DNA of 15,329 nt from Hyphomicrobiales bacterium (GTDB lineage: Bacteria > Pseudomonadota > Alphaproteobacteria > Rhizobiales > Aestuariivirgaceae), in contig JAHFPK010000038.1 of the NCBI GenBank assembly GCA_023266715.1, positions 1 to 15,329 on the forward strand, written 5' to 3'. A model generated the notes under the pieces. That model was given only the letters and a program-made list of their open reading frames with translations. It searched no databases and was not told where the DNA came from. This document shows, in pieces, positions 1 through 6,395 of the stretch (position 1 is its first letter; the number at the start of each line of letters is the position of its first letter). Made by a program: the position numbers and the translations under genes.

Positions 1-1129
1 CAAAACGGATGACGCCGCCGGACACGAATTTTGGAAGGGCGGCGAGCGTCATGTTCTCCGTCACGCTAAATTGGCCAACGAGACCTTCCACCTTGCGCTC
101 GCTCGGCACAAGGCCAACGCCCTTGGCCGTTGCGTCATGAACAGCGCCGAAATGTACATCGGTTCCACCGATTCGCAACGTGCCGCCATCAGACGACATA
201 TGTCCCGCCAGGCACCGGGCCAGATCTTCACGGCCCGAGCCGATCACGCCGGCAATACCCAACACTTCGCCCTCATGCAGCGCGAAGCTGACGTTTGAGA
301 AAGCACCAACCTTGCTTAAATCCACGCACTCAAGAACGGTTTTGACTGATGGGGTGGCCTGGCGCGCCTCGCGGTAGTATTCATGATGCAGCTGGCGTCC
401 AACCATATGCTGATGCAACTCCTTGACGGTTGCTTCTTTCGTGGCAAGCTCCTGCACAATTTTTCCGTCCCGCATGACATAAACACGGTTAGAGATTTCT
501 AGCACTTCTTCGAGACGGTGGGAAATAAAGGCGATAGAGGCCCGCTGCTTCAAATCATTGATAATCCGGAAAAGCAGTTCGATTTCTTTTTGCTCAAGCA
601 CTGAGGTCGGCTCGTCAAGAAGGATCGTAACATCGGTCTTGATGCGGCTATCGAGCGAAAGGGCCTTGGCAATCTCAATCATTTGCCTATCAGCGAAAGG
701 AAGGTCGGCGCAACGCGTGGCAGGATGCGTGCTGAGATGGACCTTCTTCAATTCCTCGGTGGCTGCCGCATTCATGCGCGATTTAGAGATGAGCCCGTAA
801 CTAAGGAATTCCTCTTCACGCCCGAGAAAAATGTTTTCCGCAACCGTTAGTGTTGGAAGGATTGATTGTTCCTGGAATACCATGGCAATGCCAGAATCGA
901 AGGCTTGGCGCGGCGAGGTTATGATAATGGGCCGGCCGTCGACCAGAATTTTGCCTTCGTCAGGCTGATAGATTCCATTGAGAACCTTGAGCAAAGACGA
1001 TTTACCTGCACCATTCTCTCCAATGAGGCCTACGACCTCACCCTTGTTGATGGCAAAACTCACGTTATCGAGCGCCTTGACGCCCGGAAAGGATTTCGAG
1101 ACATTGCGAACTTCAAGGACCGGTACCAT
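1..1129 (-). CDS. Sugar-type ABC transporter ATP-binding protein (RbsA/MglA-like), C-terminus cut by window edge
   Basis: Cytoplasmic ATPase that powers the import system encoded by the next two genes. About 376 codons are visible of a family that is usually near 500 residues, so roughly the last quarter lies outside the window. The first nucleotide-binding domain has Walker A GENGAGKS (residues 37-44), a Q-loop in MVFQEQ and Walker B ILLDEPTS, followed by the switch-histidine region FISHRLEE. The second domain begins with a degenerate Walker A (GIAGVIGSGRE), as is usual for double-domain sugar ATPases of the ribose/galactose type. The ABC signature of the first domain is unusual, LPFADRQMIEIAKAL instead of an LSGGQ-like sequence. 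The ATG shares its A with the TGA of the permease gene, so the two are translationally coupled. The substrate cannot be told from the sequence. Confidence 0.93.
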   Translation of the reverse strand, partial: MVPVLEVRNVSKSFPGVKALDNVSFAINKGEVVGLIGENGAGKSSLLKVLNGIYQPDEGKILVDGRPIIITSPRQAFDSGIAMVFQEQSILPTLTVAENIFLGREEEFLSYGLISKSRMNAAATEELKKVHLSTHPATRCADLPFADRQMIEIAKALSLDSRIKTDVTILLDEPTSVLEQKEIELLFRIINDLKQRASIAFISHRLEEVLEISNRVYVMRDGKIVQELATKEATVKELHQHMVGRQLHHEYYREARQATPSVKTVLECVDLSKVGAFSNVSFALHEGEVLGIAGVIGSGREDLARCLAGHMSSDGGTLRIGGTDVHFGAVHDATAKGVGLVPSERKVEGLVGQFSVTENMTLAALPKFVSGGVIRF

Positions 1130-2112
1130 CACTTCACCACATCGAGACGTGAGCGGTCGAGGGCCAGCGCCACCGCGGCGATGATCAGAAAACCCTGCAC
1201 TCCCTGTTGTACATAGGGCTCGACACCCATCAGAACGAGGCCGTTGGCCAACACGACGACAATAAACACGCCGATGACAGAATTGAGAACGGAGCCGACC
1301 CCCCCGGAGAGCGCCGTTCCACCTACCACCACGGCTGTGATGGTGGTGAAGAGCCGACCCTGGCTTATCAGAGCATGGCCCTGGCCAAATTGTGCGGCGG
1401 CAAGTACGCCCCCTAATCCATAAAACAAACCTGCAATCGCGAAGATGAGAATTCGTGTGCGCTCAATTGGAATACCTGCGTGACGCGCCGTTGTCTCATC
1501 AGTACCTATAGCGTAGAGCCAGCGGCCGAGACGCGTGCGTTCCTGGATGACGTATGCTACGGCAACCGAGGCGGCAGCAATCCATACCGCCATCGGGATA
1601 TAAAATACCCGGCCAAGAGAAAGAAACCGGAAGGTCTGGTCGGATATGCGGACTGTGGCACCGCCGAGGATCGACGTGGCGATGCCGACACCGGCGAAAC
1701 CGACACCAAGTGTCGTCATGAAGGAAGGTGTCTTGAGTTTCACATGGAGAATGCCGTTCAGCAGCCCCATGACGCCGCCCACGAGAATGGCAAGGGGCAC
1801 GGCCCAGAGACTGATCGCATAACTTGATATGTCGTTGACCACAAGGAGGCTTACAATTACAGCCGTCAGCGCCACCACACCTTCAACAGACAGATCAATA
1901 CTGCCCATAAGGATAATGAACGTGGCACCCATGCAGAGCACGATTGGAATGGCTGCCGAATTCAATAATCTAATAAAATTACCAAAAGTAAGAAAATTGC
2001 CATTGAACAAGCTTATGAGAATACAGAGCGCGAAGAGCACAGCGACTGGCGCCCATCTGCGCCAATGCTTGAGGAAAGTTCCGCTCACCACAGCTACGGG
2101 CTTCAAAAGCAT
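1129..2112 (-). CDS. Sugar-type ABC transporter permease (RbsC-like, BPD_transp_2 family)
   Basis: Inner-membrane channel subunit of the importer, 327 residues and very hydrophobic, with about 8-10 membrane segments (for example around residues 20-37, 54-70, 76-92, 100-121, 173-190, 221-240 and 274-295). Family hallmarks are GLLNGILHVKLKTPSFMTTLG (residues 116-136 region) and, in the cytoplasmic loop that contacts the ATPase, LYAIGTDETTARHAGI, followed by TAVVVGGTALSGGVGS. The frame is open upstream to a GTG at 2175, but I prefer the ATG at 2112. It has a good ribosome site (CAGGAG, about 3-4 bases upstream), and the GTG would place the hairpin at 2139-2165 inside the coding region. The stop overlaps the ATPase start by one base. 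Confidence 0.93.
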   Translation of the reverse strand: MLLKPVAVVSGTFLKHWRRWAPVAVLFALCILISLFNGNFLTFGNFIRLLNSAAIPIVLCMGATFIILMGSIDLSVEGVVALTAVIVSLLVVNDISSYAISLWAVPLAILVGGVMGLLNGILHVKLKTPSFMTTLGVGFAGVGIATSILGGATVRISDQTFRFLSLGRVFYIPMAVWIAAASVAVAYVIQERTRLGRWLYAIGTDETTARHAGIPIERTRILIFAIAGLFYGLGGVLAAAQFGQGHALISQGRLFTTITAVVVGGTALSGGVGSVLNSVIGVFIVVVLANGLVLMGVEPYVQQGVQGFLIIAAVALALDRSRLDVVK

Positions 2113-2138
2113 TCTCCTGCCCCGTTGAGGCCAAAAGA

Positions 2139-2165
2139 ATAGCCGGGTGTCGGGCACCCGGCTAT
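2139..2165 (-). promoter_or_regulatory. Perfect intercistronic hairpin between binding-protein and permease genes
   Basis: An 11-bp perfect inverted repeat, ATAGCCGGGTG (2139-2149) and CACCCGGCTAT (2155-2165), encloses a 5-nt loop. It lies in the 69-nt gap between the two genes, 16 nt after the binding-protein stop. In the transcribed (minus) direction it is followed by TCTTTTGG, a weak U-run. In binding-protein-dependent importers such a structure commonly stops part of the transcription or protects the upstream message, so that the binding protein is made in excess. That role is inferred here; the stem itself is directly visible. Confidence 0.75.
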
Positions 2166-2181
2166 AGGTCACCACGGGGAG

Positions 2182-3273
2182 TTAACTGCGATATTGAATT
2201 TGACCAGTGGCCTTGCCCCAAAGATCGTTGTAATCCACTTTGGGAGGATTGTTCTTGTAGTCTGCCACCGTGTCCTTGGTAACGATTATTCCGGTGCCGT
2301 AGAATTCGCGGTGCTCGTGGCCTTCCTTAGTTATATCGATCTTGCCCGTGACATGCGCATATGGAATGGCGAGACCCATGCCGCCGGTCCACAATGGATC
2401 CCAAGCGACCGTGCCAGCGAACTCGCCCGCTTCGATTGCTTTCACTGCTGCATCGATGCCATCAATACCAACTACCGGCACTTTGCCCGCCAAGGCATTC
2501 TGGCGCAGGGCTTCGAGGGCGCCCATGCCCATACCGTCGTTTGCAGCAAATACGCCCTTAACCTGATCGCCAAAGCGCGTGAGCCATGCCTGGGTAATAT
2601 CGAAAGCCTTCTGCTCGTTCCAATCGGCAGGCTGGAAGTCGAGAAGTGTCACTTTTCCATTGGTCTTGGCAATCGCGTTGTCGAGGCCAAGCTTACGTTC
2701 GATGGCCGGGACGTTGGAAAGAATGCCGCCCAGCGCTACGATGCCACCTTCCCCACCGAAAGCCTTAAAAAGTTCATTGGCGATTGCTTCAGACGTCGGC
2801 ACACCGTCAAAGGACATGTGCGCCACATAATTTGGGTCGAAATCCCAAGGATGGAGATCGTCCGGCTTGTTCCACTGCGTGACGACGAAGCCACCAGCTT
2901 TCTTCACTTCCTCCACGATAACCCGCGCGTCAGGTGAGTCATTGGGATCAACATTCAGGATCAACTTTCCACCGGTGCGCTGCAGAAGGGCCCTGATGTC
3001 CGAGACGCCCTTTTCAGAGTTTCCTTCGGTGGCCAGAGTTTCATACTTGGCGCCGATGGACTTGGCGAAGTCCTCGCCGCCCTTTGCAAAGGTTGCGTGA
3101 TAGGGGTTTGCGACAGAACGCATGGAATTGGCCAGAGTCCAAGTGGTTTCCTGGGCGATAGCCGGCATGGGGAACGAACTTCCGAATGCACCCAGCGCCG
3201 CAGCACCTTTCAATATGGTGCGACGGTTCAGACGAAAATTCATGTTCAAGTCATTAGTCTTTTTGGTAGCCAT
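2182..3273 (-). CDS. Sugar-type ABC transporter substrate-binding protein, Tat-exported (Peripla_BP_4-like)
   Basis: Periplasmic receptor that captures the ligand and delivers it to the permease. 363 residues. The N-terminus carries a twin-arginine signal: NRRTILKG (residues 16-23), an Ala/Gly-rich hydrophobic stretch, and a likely cleavage site after PAIA (residue 40), leaving QETTW at the mature end. The mature part reads like a class-I ribose-type binding protein: WTLANSMRSVANPYHATFAKGGEDFA at the start, ILNVDPNDSPDA, VKGVFAANDGMGMGALEAL and PVVGIDGIDAAVKAIEAGEFAGTVAWDP. The ATG is preceded by GGGAGG with a 5-nt spacer; a second Met at residue 11 lacks such a site. It is first in the leftward importer operon, facing a TetR gene. 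The ligand is unknown; sugar or polyol are the family's usual substrates. Confidence 0.93.
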   Translation of the reverse strand: MATKKTNDLNMNFRLNRRTILKGAAALGAFGSSFPMPAIAQETTWTLANSMRSVANPYHATFAKGGEDFAKSIGAKYETLATEGNSEKGVSDIRALLQRTGGKLILNVDPNDSPDARVIVEEVKKAGGFVVTQWNKPDDLHPWDFDPNYVAHMSFDGVPTSEAIANELFKAFGGEGGIVALGGILSNVPAIERKLGLDNAIAKTNGKVTLLDFQPADWNEQKAFDITQAWLTRFGDQVKGVFAANDGMGMGALEALRQNALAGKVPVVGIDGIDAAVKAIEAGEFAGTVAWDPLWTGGMGLAIPYAHVTGKIDITKEGHEHREFYGTGIIVTKDTVADYKNNPPKVDYNDLWGKATGQIQYRS

Positions 3274-3298
3274 TTCATCCTCCCGATTTTTTGGCCTT

Positions 3299-3324
3299 TA
3301 CTGCACTAACTAGTTACTGCATTA
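3299..3324. promoter_or_regulatory. Palindromic operator candidate for the divergent TetR regulator
   Basis: A 26-bp imperfect palindrome with 11 of 13 base pairs symmetric. Its core TAACTAGTTA (3307-3316) is perfect and is flanked on each side by a TGCA block. The octamer TTACTGCA also occurs as a direct repeat at 3298-3305 and 3314-3321. Size and symmetry suit a TetR dimer, and the site lies in the gap between the importer operon and the TetR gene. It overlaps the likely -10 region of the importer promoter, so a bound repressor could block transcription. Assignment to this TetR is inference from position. Confidence 0.55.
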
Positions 3325-3338
3325 TGAGCAAGAGTCAA
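3311..3338 (-). promoter_or_regulatory. Probable promoter of the ABC importer operon
   Basis: On the minus strand a good -35 hexamer, TTGACT (complement of 3333-3338), is followed after 16 nt by TAACTA (complement of 3311-3316). The -10 element is weak, as is common in alphaproteobacteria. It lies inside the palindromic operator candidate and about 38 nt before the binding-protein ATG. Confidence 0.4.
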
Positions 3339-3402
3339 GACCCCTCCTGAACGTGATTAAAGGAATACTTGCGATTATCCGGCAATTCGGGAAGTTAAGA
3401 GA

Positions 3403-4077
3403 ATGACCATTGCAACTTCAGCCGAGTCGGCATCACCCAAGAAGGCAGGCCGCGGCAACCCCCGCGATGCCGATTTGACCCGGAAACGCATTCTTGCCGC
3501 GGCAACCGTAGAGTTCGCGCGCAAGGGACTGGGCGGTGCGCGTGTCGACGAAATCGCAGTTCGTTCAAAGTCGAATAAGCGCATGATATATCACTATTTT
3601 GGCAGCAAGGAGCAGCTGTTTACCGCAGTATTAGAAGCAGCCTATCTAGGAATTCGCTTAGCAGAACAGACCCTTCATCTCACCGAACTCGAGCCGGAAG
3701 AAGCAATTGTGAAGCTCGTTCGCTTCACTTGGAAATACTATCTGGATCATCCGGAATTCCTGACGCTGGTCAACAGTGAAAATCTGCACCGTGCCAGGCA
3801 TCTCAAGACATCAGAAGCCATCCGCAGTACCAGCGGAAAATTTGTGCACATGGTGAAAATCATACTTGATCATGGCGTCGCGAAAGGCGTGTTCCGAAAG
3901 GGAATTGATCCTGTTCAACTCAATATTACAATCGCGGCGATAGGCTACTATTATCTCAATAACCGCTTTACCGGCTCAATAGTTTTCGAACGCGATCTAA
4001 TGTCACCAGAAAATCTTGAGGCGCGACTTGAATTCAATCTTGATACAATTCTTAGACTAGTGAGAAAGTCACCGTGA
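3403..4077 (+). CDS. TetR/AcrR-family transcriptional regulator
   Basis: DNA-binding repressor of 224 residues, a normal TetR size. After a flexible Ser/Ala/Lys-rich start (residues 1-24), the helix-turn-helix domain covers about residues 27-73: RKRILAAATVEFARKGLGGARVDEIA, then the recognition-helix region SNKRMIYHYFGSKEQLF. The C-terminal two thirds form the ligand/dimer domain and give no specific family signature that I can name. It is divergent from the sugar-type importer and overlaps the acyl-CoA dehydrogenase start by 4 bases (GTGA), so it is co-transcribed with that gene. It probably controls both sides through the palindrome at 3299-3324. Codon use is visibly more AT-rich (TTA, CTA, ATA codons) than in the housekeeping block downstream. 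The effector may be a CoA-linked pathway intermediate, which is inference. Confidence 0.92.
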   Translation: MTIATSAESASPKKAGRGNPRDADLTRKRILAAATVEFARKGLGGARVDEIAVRSKSNKRMIYHYFGSKEQLFTAVLEAAYLGIRLAEQTLHLTELEPEEAIVKLVRFTWKYYLDHPEFLTLVNSENLHRARHLKTSEAIRSTSGKFVHMVKIILDHGVAKGVFRKGIDPVQLNITIAAIGYYYLNNRFTGSIVFERDLMSPENLEARLEFNLDTILRLVRKSP

Positions 4078-5243
4078 CTGATACGTTAAACTTTAGCATT
4101 CCTACGCCAAAGCTGTCGTCAGACATCTATAATCATATCCATGATATGGCACGTCGATTTGCCAATGAACGGATTCGTCCTCGCGCCATTGAGCTTGATG
4201 ATACGGAAGCCTTTCCCTCCGACCTCTATGAGGAAATGGCGCAGCTTGGGCTCTTCGGCATTACGGTTCCCGACGAATTTGGCGGTGCCGGTCTAGATGC
4301 CCTCTCCTATGCCCTCGTAATGGAAGAACTTTCGCGCGGATATGCTTCGATCGCCGACCAATGCGGCCTTGTGGAACTGATCGGCACACTTCTTTCAGTG
4401 CACGGATCCCACGCGCAACGAGAGAAATATCTTGCGGACGTACTCGCCGCTCGCAAGCGGGTATGCTACTGCATCACTGAGGCCGAAGCTGGCACGGATG
4501 TTTCAGGTATTAAAACCAGCGCCCAGCGTGATGGATCGGGCTGGCGACTCTCCGGGTCAAAAATATGGATTCATAATGCTCCCATTGCCGACTACGGTTA
4601 TGTTCTCGCTCGCACGGATCCTGCCGCAGGCAATCGAGGAATGGCGATCTTCATCGTGGATCTGTCAGCCAATGGTGTGTCGCGCGGCAAGAAGGAAAAG
4701 AAGATGGGCCAGCGAGCCTCACCGGTGGGCGCATTGCATTTCGAAGATGTGCTATTGGGCGAAGAGGCGCTTCTGGGGCCGGTAAATCGTGGTTTCCATA
4801 TCATGATGAGTGTTCTCGACAAAGGCCGCATCGGCATCGGGGCACTTGCCGTCGGCATAGCTCAGGCGGGGCTCGACGCCGCGCTCGAATACGCCAAAAC
4901 ACGAAAGCAATTCGGCAAGCCCATTGCCGAGAACCAGGGCCTGCGATGGATGATGGCTGATATGAAGAAAGACATCACGGCGGCCCGCGCTCTTGTTCAC
5001 CGAGCAGCTATGACGATGGATGCGGGCCTTCCCGCCACCATGGATTGCTCAATCGCGAAGTGCTTCGCCGGCGACATAGCCGTGCAACACACGGCGAACG
5101 CGGTGCAGATTTTTGGCGGTTCCGGCTATATCCGTGGTTTCGAAGTGGAACGGCTTTACCGCGATGCCAAAATCACCCAGATCTATGAGGGCACAAACCA
5201 GATCCAACGCACAATCATCGCGCGTGAGTTGCTCAAAGCGTAG
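4074..5243 (+). CDS. Acyl-CoA dehydrogenase family protein
   Basis: FAD-dependent alpha,beta-dehydrogenation of an acyl-CoA, passing electrons to electron-transfer flavoprotein. 389 residues, full length for the short/medium-chain type. The N-terminal helical domain contains DLYEEMAQLGLFGITVPDEFGG. The middle flavin-binding domain has CYCITEAEAGTDVSG and SGSKIWIHNA. The C-terminal helical domain has RKQFGKPIAENQGLRWMMADM and QIFGGSGYIRGFEVERLYRDAKI. The expected catalytic base is Glu372 in IYEGTNQIQR, as in the medium-chain and butyryl-CoA enzymes. It starts with GTG inside the last codons of the TetR gene (4-nt overlap). A broken MaoC-type hydratase fragment follows after 5 nt, which suggests a beta-oxidation-like operon for a short or branched acyl-CoA. 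The exact substrate cannot be assigned. Confidence 0.95.
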   Translation: MTDTLNFSIPTPKLSSDIYNHIHDMARRFANERIRPRAIELDDTEAFPSDLYEEMAQLGLFGITVPDEFGGAGLDALSYALVMEELSRGYASIADQCGLVELIGTLLSVHGSHAQREKYLADVLAARKRVCYCITEAEAGTDVSGIKTSAQRDGSGWRLSGSKIWIHNAPIADYGYVLARTDPAAGNRGMAIFIVDLSANGVSRGKKEKKMGQRASPVGALHFEDVLLGEEALLGPVNRGFHIMMSVLDKGRIGIGALAVGIAQAGLDAALEYAKTRKQFGKPIAENQGLRWMMADMKKDITAARALVHRAAMTMDAGLPATMDCSIAKCFAGDIAVQHTANAVQIFGGSGYIRGFEVERLYRDAKITQIYEGTNQIQRTIIARELLKA

Positions 5244-5248
5244 CGCTC

Positions 5249-5419
5249 ATGACCGATTTTTTCACTGATATTGTCAGTCTGCAGGCATCTTTCAGAAAAA
5301 CGGTCTCCGAAAGTGACATTTATCTCTTTGCGGGCATCACAGGCGATTTCTCCGCGAAAAGCGGAAACCTGAGTTCAAATAAATGCCCTTTCCTTGACAT
5401 TTCCCCCCTACTTCCCTAG
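5249..5419 (+). pseudogene. Truncated MaoC-type enoyl-CoA hydratase (5' remnant)
   Basis: A 56-codon frame begins 5 nt after the dehydrogenase stop. Its first 34 residues, ending SESDIYLFAGITGDF, read like the N-terminus of MaoC-like (R)-specific enoyl-CoA hydratases, where the family motif continues as G-D-x-N-P-x-H. Here the Asp is kept but NPxH, with the active-site His, is absent. From about nt 5351 the frame encodes unrelated residues and ends at a TAG that coincides with the -10 box of the rplU promoter. Intact family members are usually about 140-160 residues, so at least 100 residues are missing. I interpret this as the surviving start of the next gene of the catabolic operon, cut by a deletion or recombination. 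A genuine short protein is possible but unlikely. Confidence 0.6.
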
Positions 5420-5422
5420 AAC
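5394..5422 (+). promoter_or_regulatory. Promoter of rplU-rpmA
   Basis: A consensus -35 TTGACA (5394-5399) is separated by exactly 17 nt from a -10 like TAGAAC (5417-5422). It lies about 150 nt before the rplU start, leaving a long untranslated leader. This is the strongest sigma70-type promoter by eye in the window, fitting a ribosomal protein operon. Confidence 0.7.
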
Positions 5423-5571
5423 CCGCCAATCGCTTTCGGGGGCAACCCCGCCAAGCGTCCATGCGCTGCCTCCGGCAACTCGAAAAAGCCTGTAATATTA
5501 GGCACTAAAGCCCGCTGTTTAATGAGTTTGCAGCGGCGCCAAAGGGCGCGAGGAATGAAAAAGGCTATAAA
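5423..5571 (+). promoter_or_regulatory. Structured 5' leader of rplU-rpmA
   Basis: About 140-150 nt of untranslated leader with three local hairpins. The first pairs CGCTT (5431-5435) with AAGCG (5453-5457), with an inner CGGGG/CCCCG stem. The second pairs GCCT (5488-5491) with AGGC (5500-5503). The third pairs GCGCC (5536-5540) with GGCGC (5545-5549), just upstream of the ribosome site AAGG (5561-5564). Ribosomal protein operons are often autoregulated through such leaders; that this one is a regulator is inference, and I recognise no described leader family. A possible 15-residue upstream frame (5461-5508) has no ribosome site. Confidence 0.35.
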
Positions 5572-6048
5572 ATGTACGCAGTCATCAAGACTGGCGGCAA
5601 ACAATATCGCGTTGCTGCCAATGATAAAATCCTCATTGAAAAGCTCGAAGGTGCGGCTGGCGACCGGGTGAATTTCACCGAGGTCCTCATGGTTTCCAAT
5701 GGCGGAACCGTGGATATCGGCGCCCCCTTCCTAGCCGGTGCCACCGTTGTCGGTGAAATCGAAAAGCAGGCCAGAGGCCCCCACATCATCATTTTCAAGA
5801 AGCGCCGGCGCAAGCATTACCGCCGCCGCAACGGTCACCGCCAGGACTTGACCAGCGTAACCATTACTGAGATTCTGACCGGCGGCGCCAAGCCATCGGC
5901 CAACGCCAAGGCGAAACCAGAAGCCAAGGTTGAGGCAAAGCTGGACGCCGCCGTTGCCGCTGCACCGGTAGCCGAAGCCACAGCCGCCGAAACCAAGCCC
6001 AAAAAGGCGCCCGCCAAGCCGCGTAAGCCCAAGACGGAAAAGGAGTAA
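5572..6048 (+). CDS. rplU: Large ribosomal subunit protein bL21 with C-terminal extension
   Basis: 23S rRNA-binding protein of the 50S subunit. Residues 1-103 are canonical L21: MYAVIKTGGKQYRV at the start, GAPFLAGATV in the middle, and the basic FKKRRRKHYRRRNGHRQ loop followed by TSVTITEI. Residues 104-158 form an Ala/Lys/Pro/Glu-rich, presumably disordered tail, so the protein is about half again as long as the usual 103 residues. Such tails are known from alphaproteobacterial L21. The start has AAGG 7 nt upstream. First gene of the rplU-rpmA operon; the ribosome site of rpmA lies in its last codons. Confidence 0.98.
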   Translation: MYAVIKTGGKQYRVAANDKILIEKLEGAAGDRVNFTEVLMVSNGGTVDIGAPFLAGATVVGEIEKQARGPHIIIFKKRRRKHYRRRNGHRQDLTSVTITEILTGGAKPSANAKAKPEAKVEAKLDAAVAAAPVAEATAAETKPKKAPAKPRKPKTEKE

Positions 6049-6054
6049 TCCCCC

Positions 6055-6321
6055 ATGGCCCATAAAAAAGCAGGCGGCTCATCCCGCAACGGCCGCGATA
6101 CAGCAGGCCGTAGGCTCGGCGTGAAGGCCTTCGGCGGCGAAAACGTCGTGGCAGGCAACATCATCGTCCGTCAGCGCGGCACCACCTGGCACCCCGGAAC
6201 CGGCGTCGGCATCGGCAAGGATCACACGATTTTTGCAACCGTTCATGGCAAGGTCCAGTTTCGCGGCACCAAGAAAAACCGCCAGGTTGTCTCGGTTATT
6301 CCCCTGACGGCCGCTGAATAA
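6055..6321 (+). CDS. rpmA: Large ribosomal subunit protein bL27
   Basis: 50S subunit protein whose N-terminus reaches the peptidyl transferase centre. 88 residues, the normal length, starting directly with MAHKKAGGSSRNGRD, so there is no Firmicutes-type cleaved prepeptide. The family core FGGENVVAGNIIVRQRGTTWHPG and GIGKDHTIFA is intact. It begins 6 nt after rplU, with AAAGGAG overlapping the rplU stop region. A strong terminator follows 24 nt after the stop. Confidence 0.98.
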   Translation: MAHKKAGGSSRNGRDTAGRRLGVKAFGGENVVAGNIIVRQRGTTWHPGTGVGIGKDHTIFATVHGKVQFRGTKKNRQVVSVIPLTAAE

Positions 6322-6345
6322 GCAGCCCTTCAGAACCGCATAAAT

Positions 6346-6377
6346 AAAGGAGAGGCAATGGCCTCTCCTTTTGTTTT
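6346..6377 (+). terminator. Rho-independent terminator of rplU-rpmA, probably bidirectional
   Basis: Perfect 11-bp stem AAAGGAGAGGC (6346-6356) and GCCTCTCCTTT (6361-6371) with a 4-nt loop, running into TTTTGTTTT. It sits between two convergent genes. On the minus strand the same stem is followed by ATTTATG, a weaker U-rich tail, so it may also end the transglycosylase transcript. Confidence 0.9.
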
Positions 6378-6395
6378 ACGCATTACAGATCAGGC

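Noticed and set aside
2194..2937. A 247-codon plus-strand frame opposite the binding-protein gene
   Set aside because: Antisense to a full-length, well-supported binding protein with signal peptide; no domain is recognisable.
5251..5305. A large two-tier hairpin (GACCG/CGGTC, TTTTTC/GAAAAA, inner ACTGA/TCAGT) as a terminator after the dehydrogenase
   Set aside because: It lies inside the MaoC-like coding remnant and is not followed by a U-run, so coincidence in coding sequence is more likely.
5461..5508. A 15-residue upstream open frame in the rplU leader
   Set aside because: It has no ribosome site and no attenuation-type codon run, so it is probably chance.
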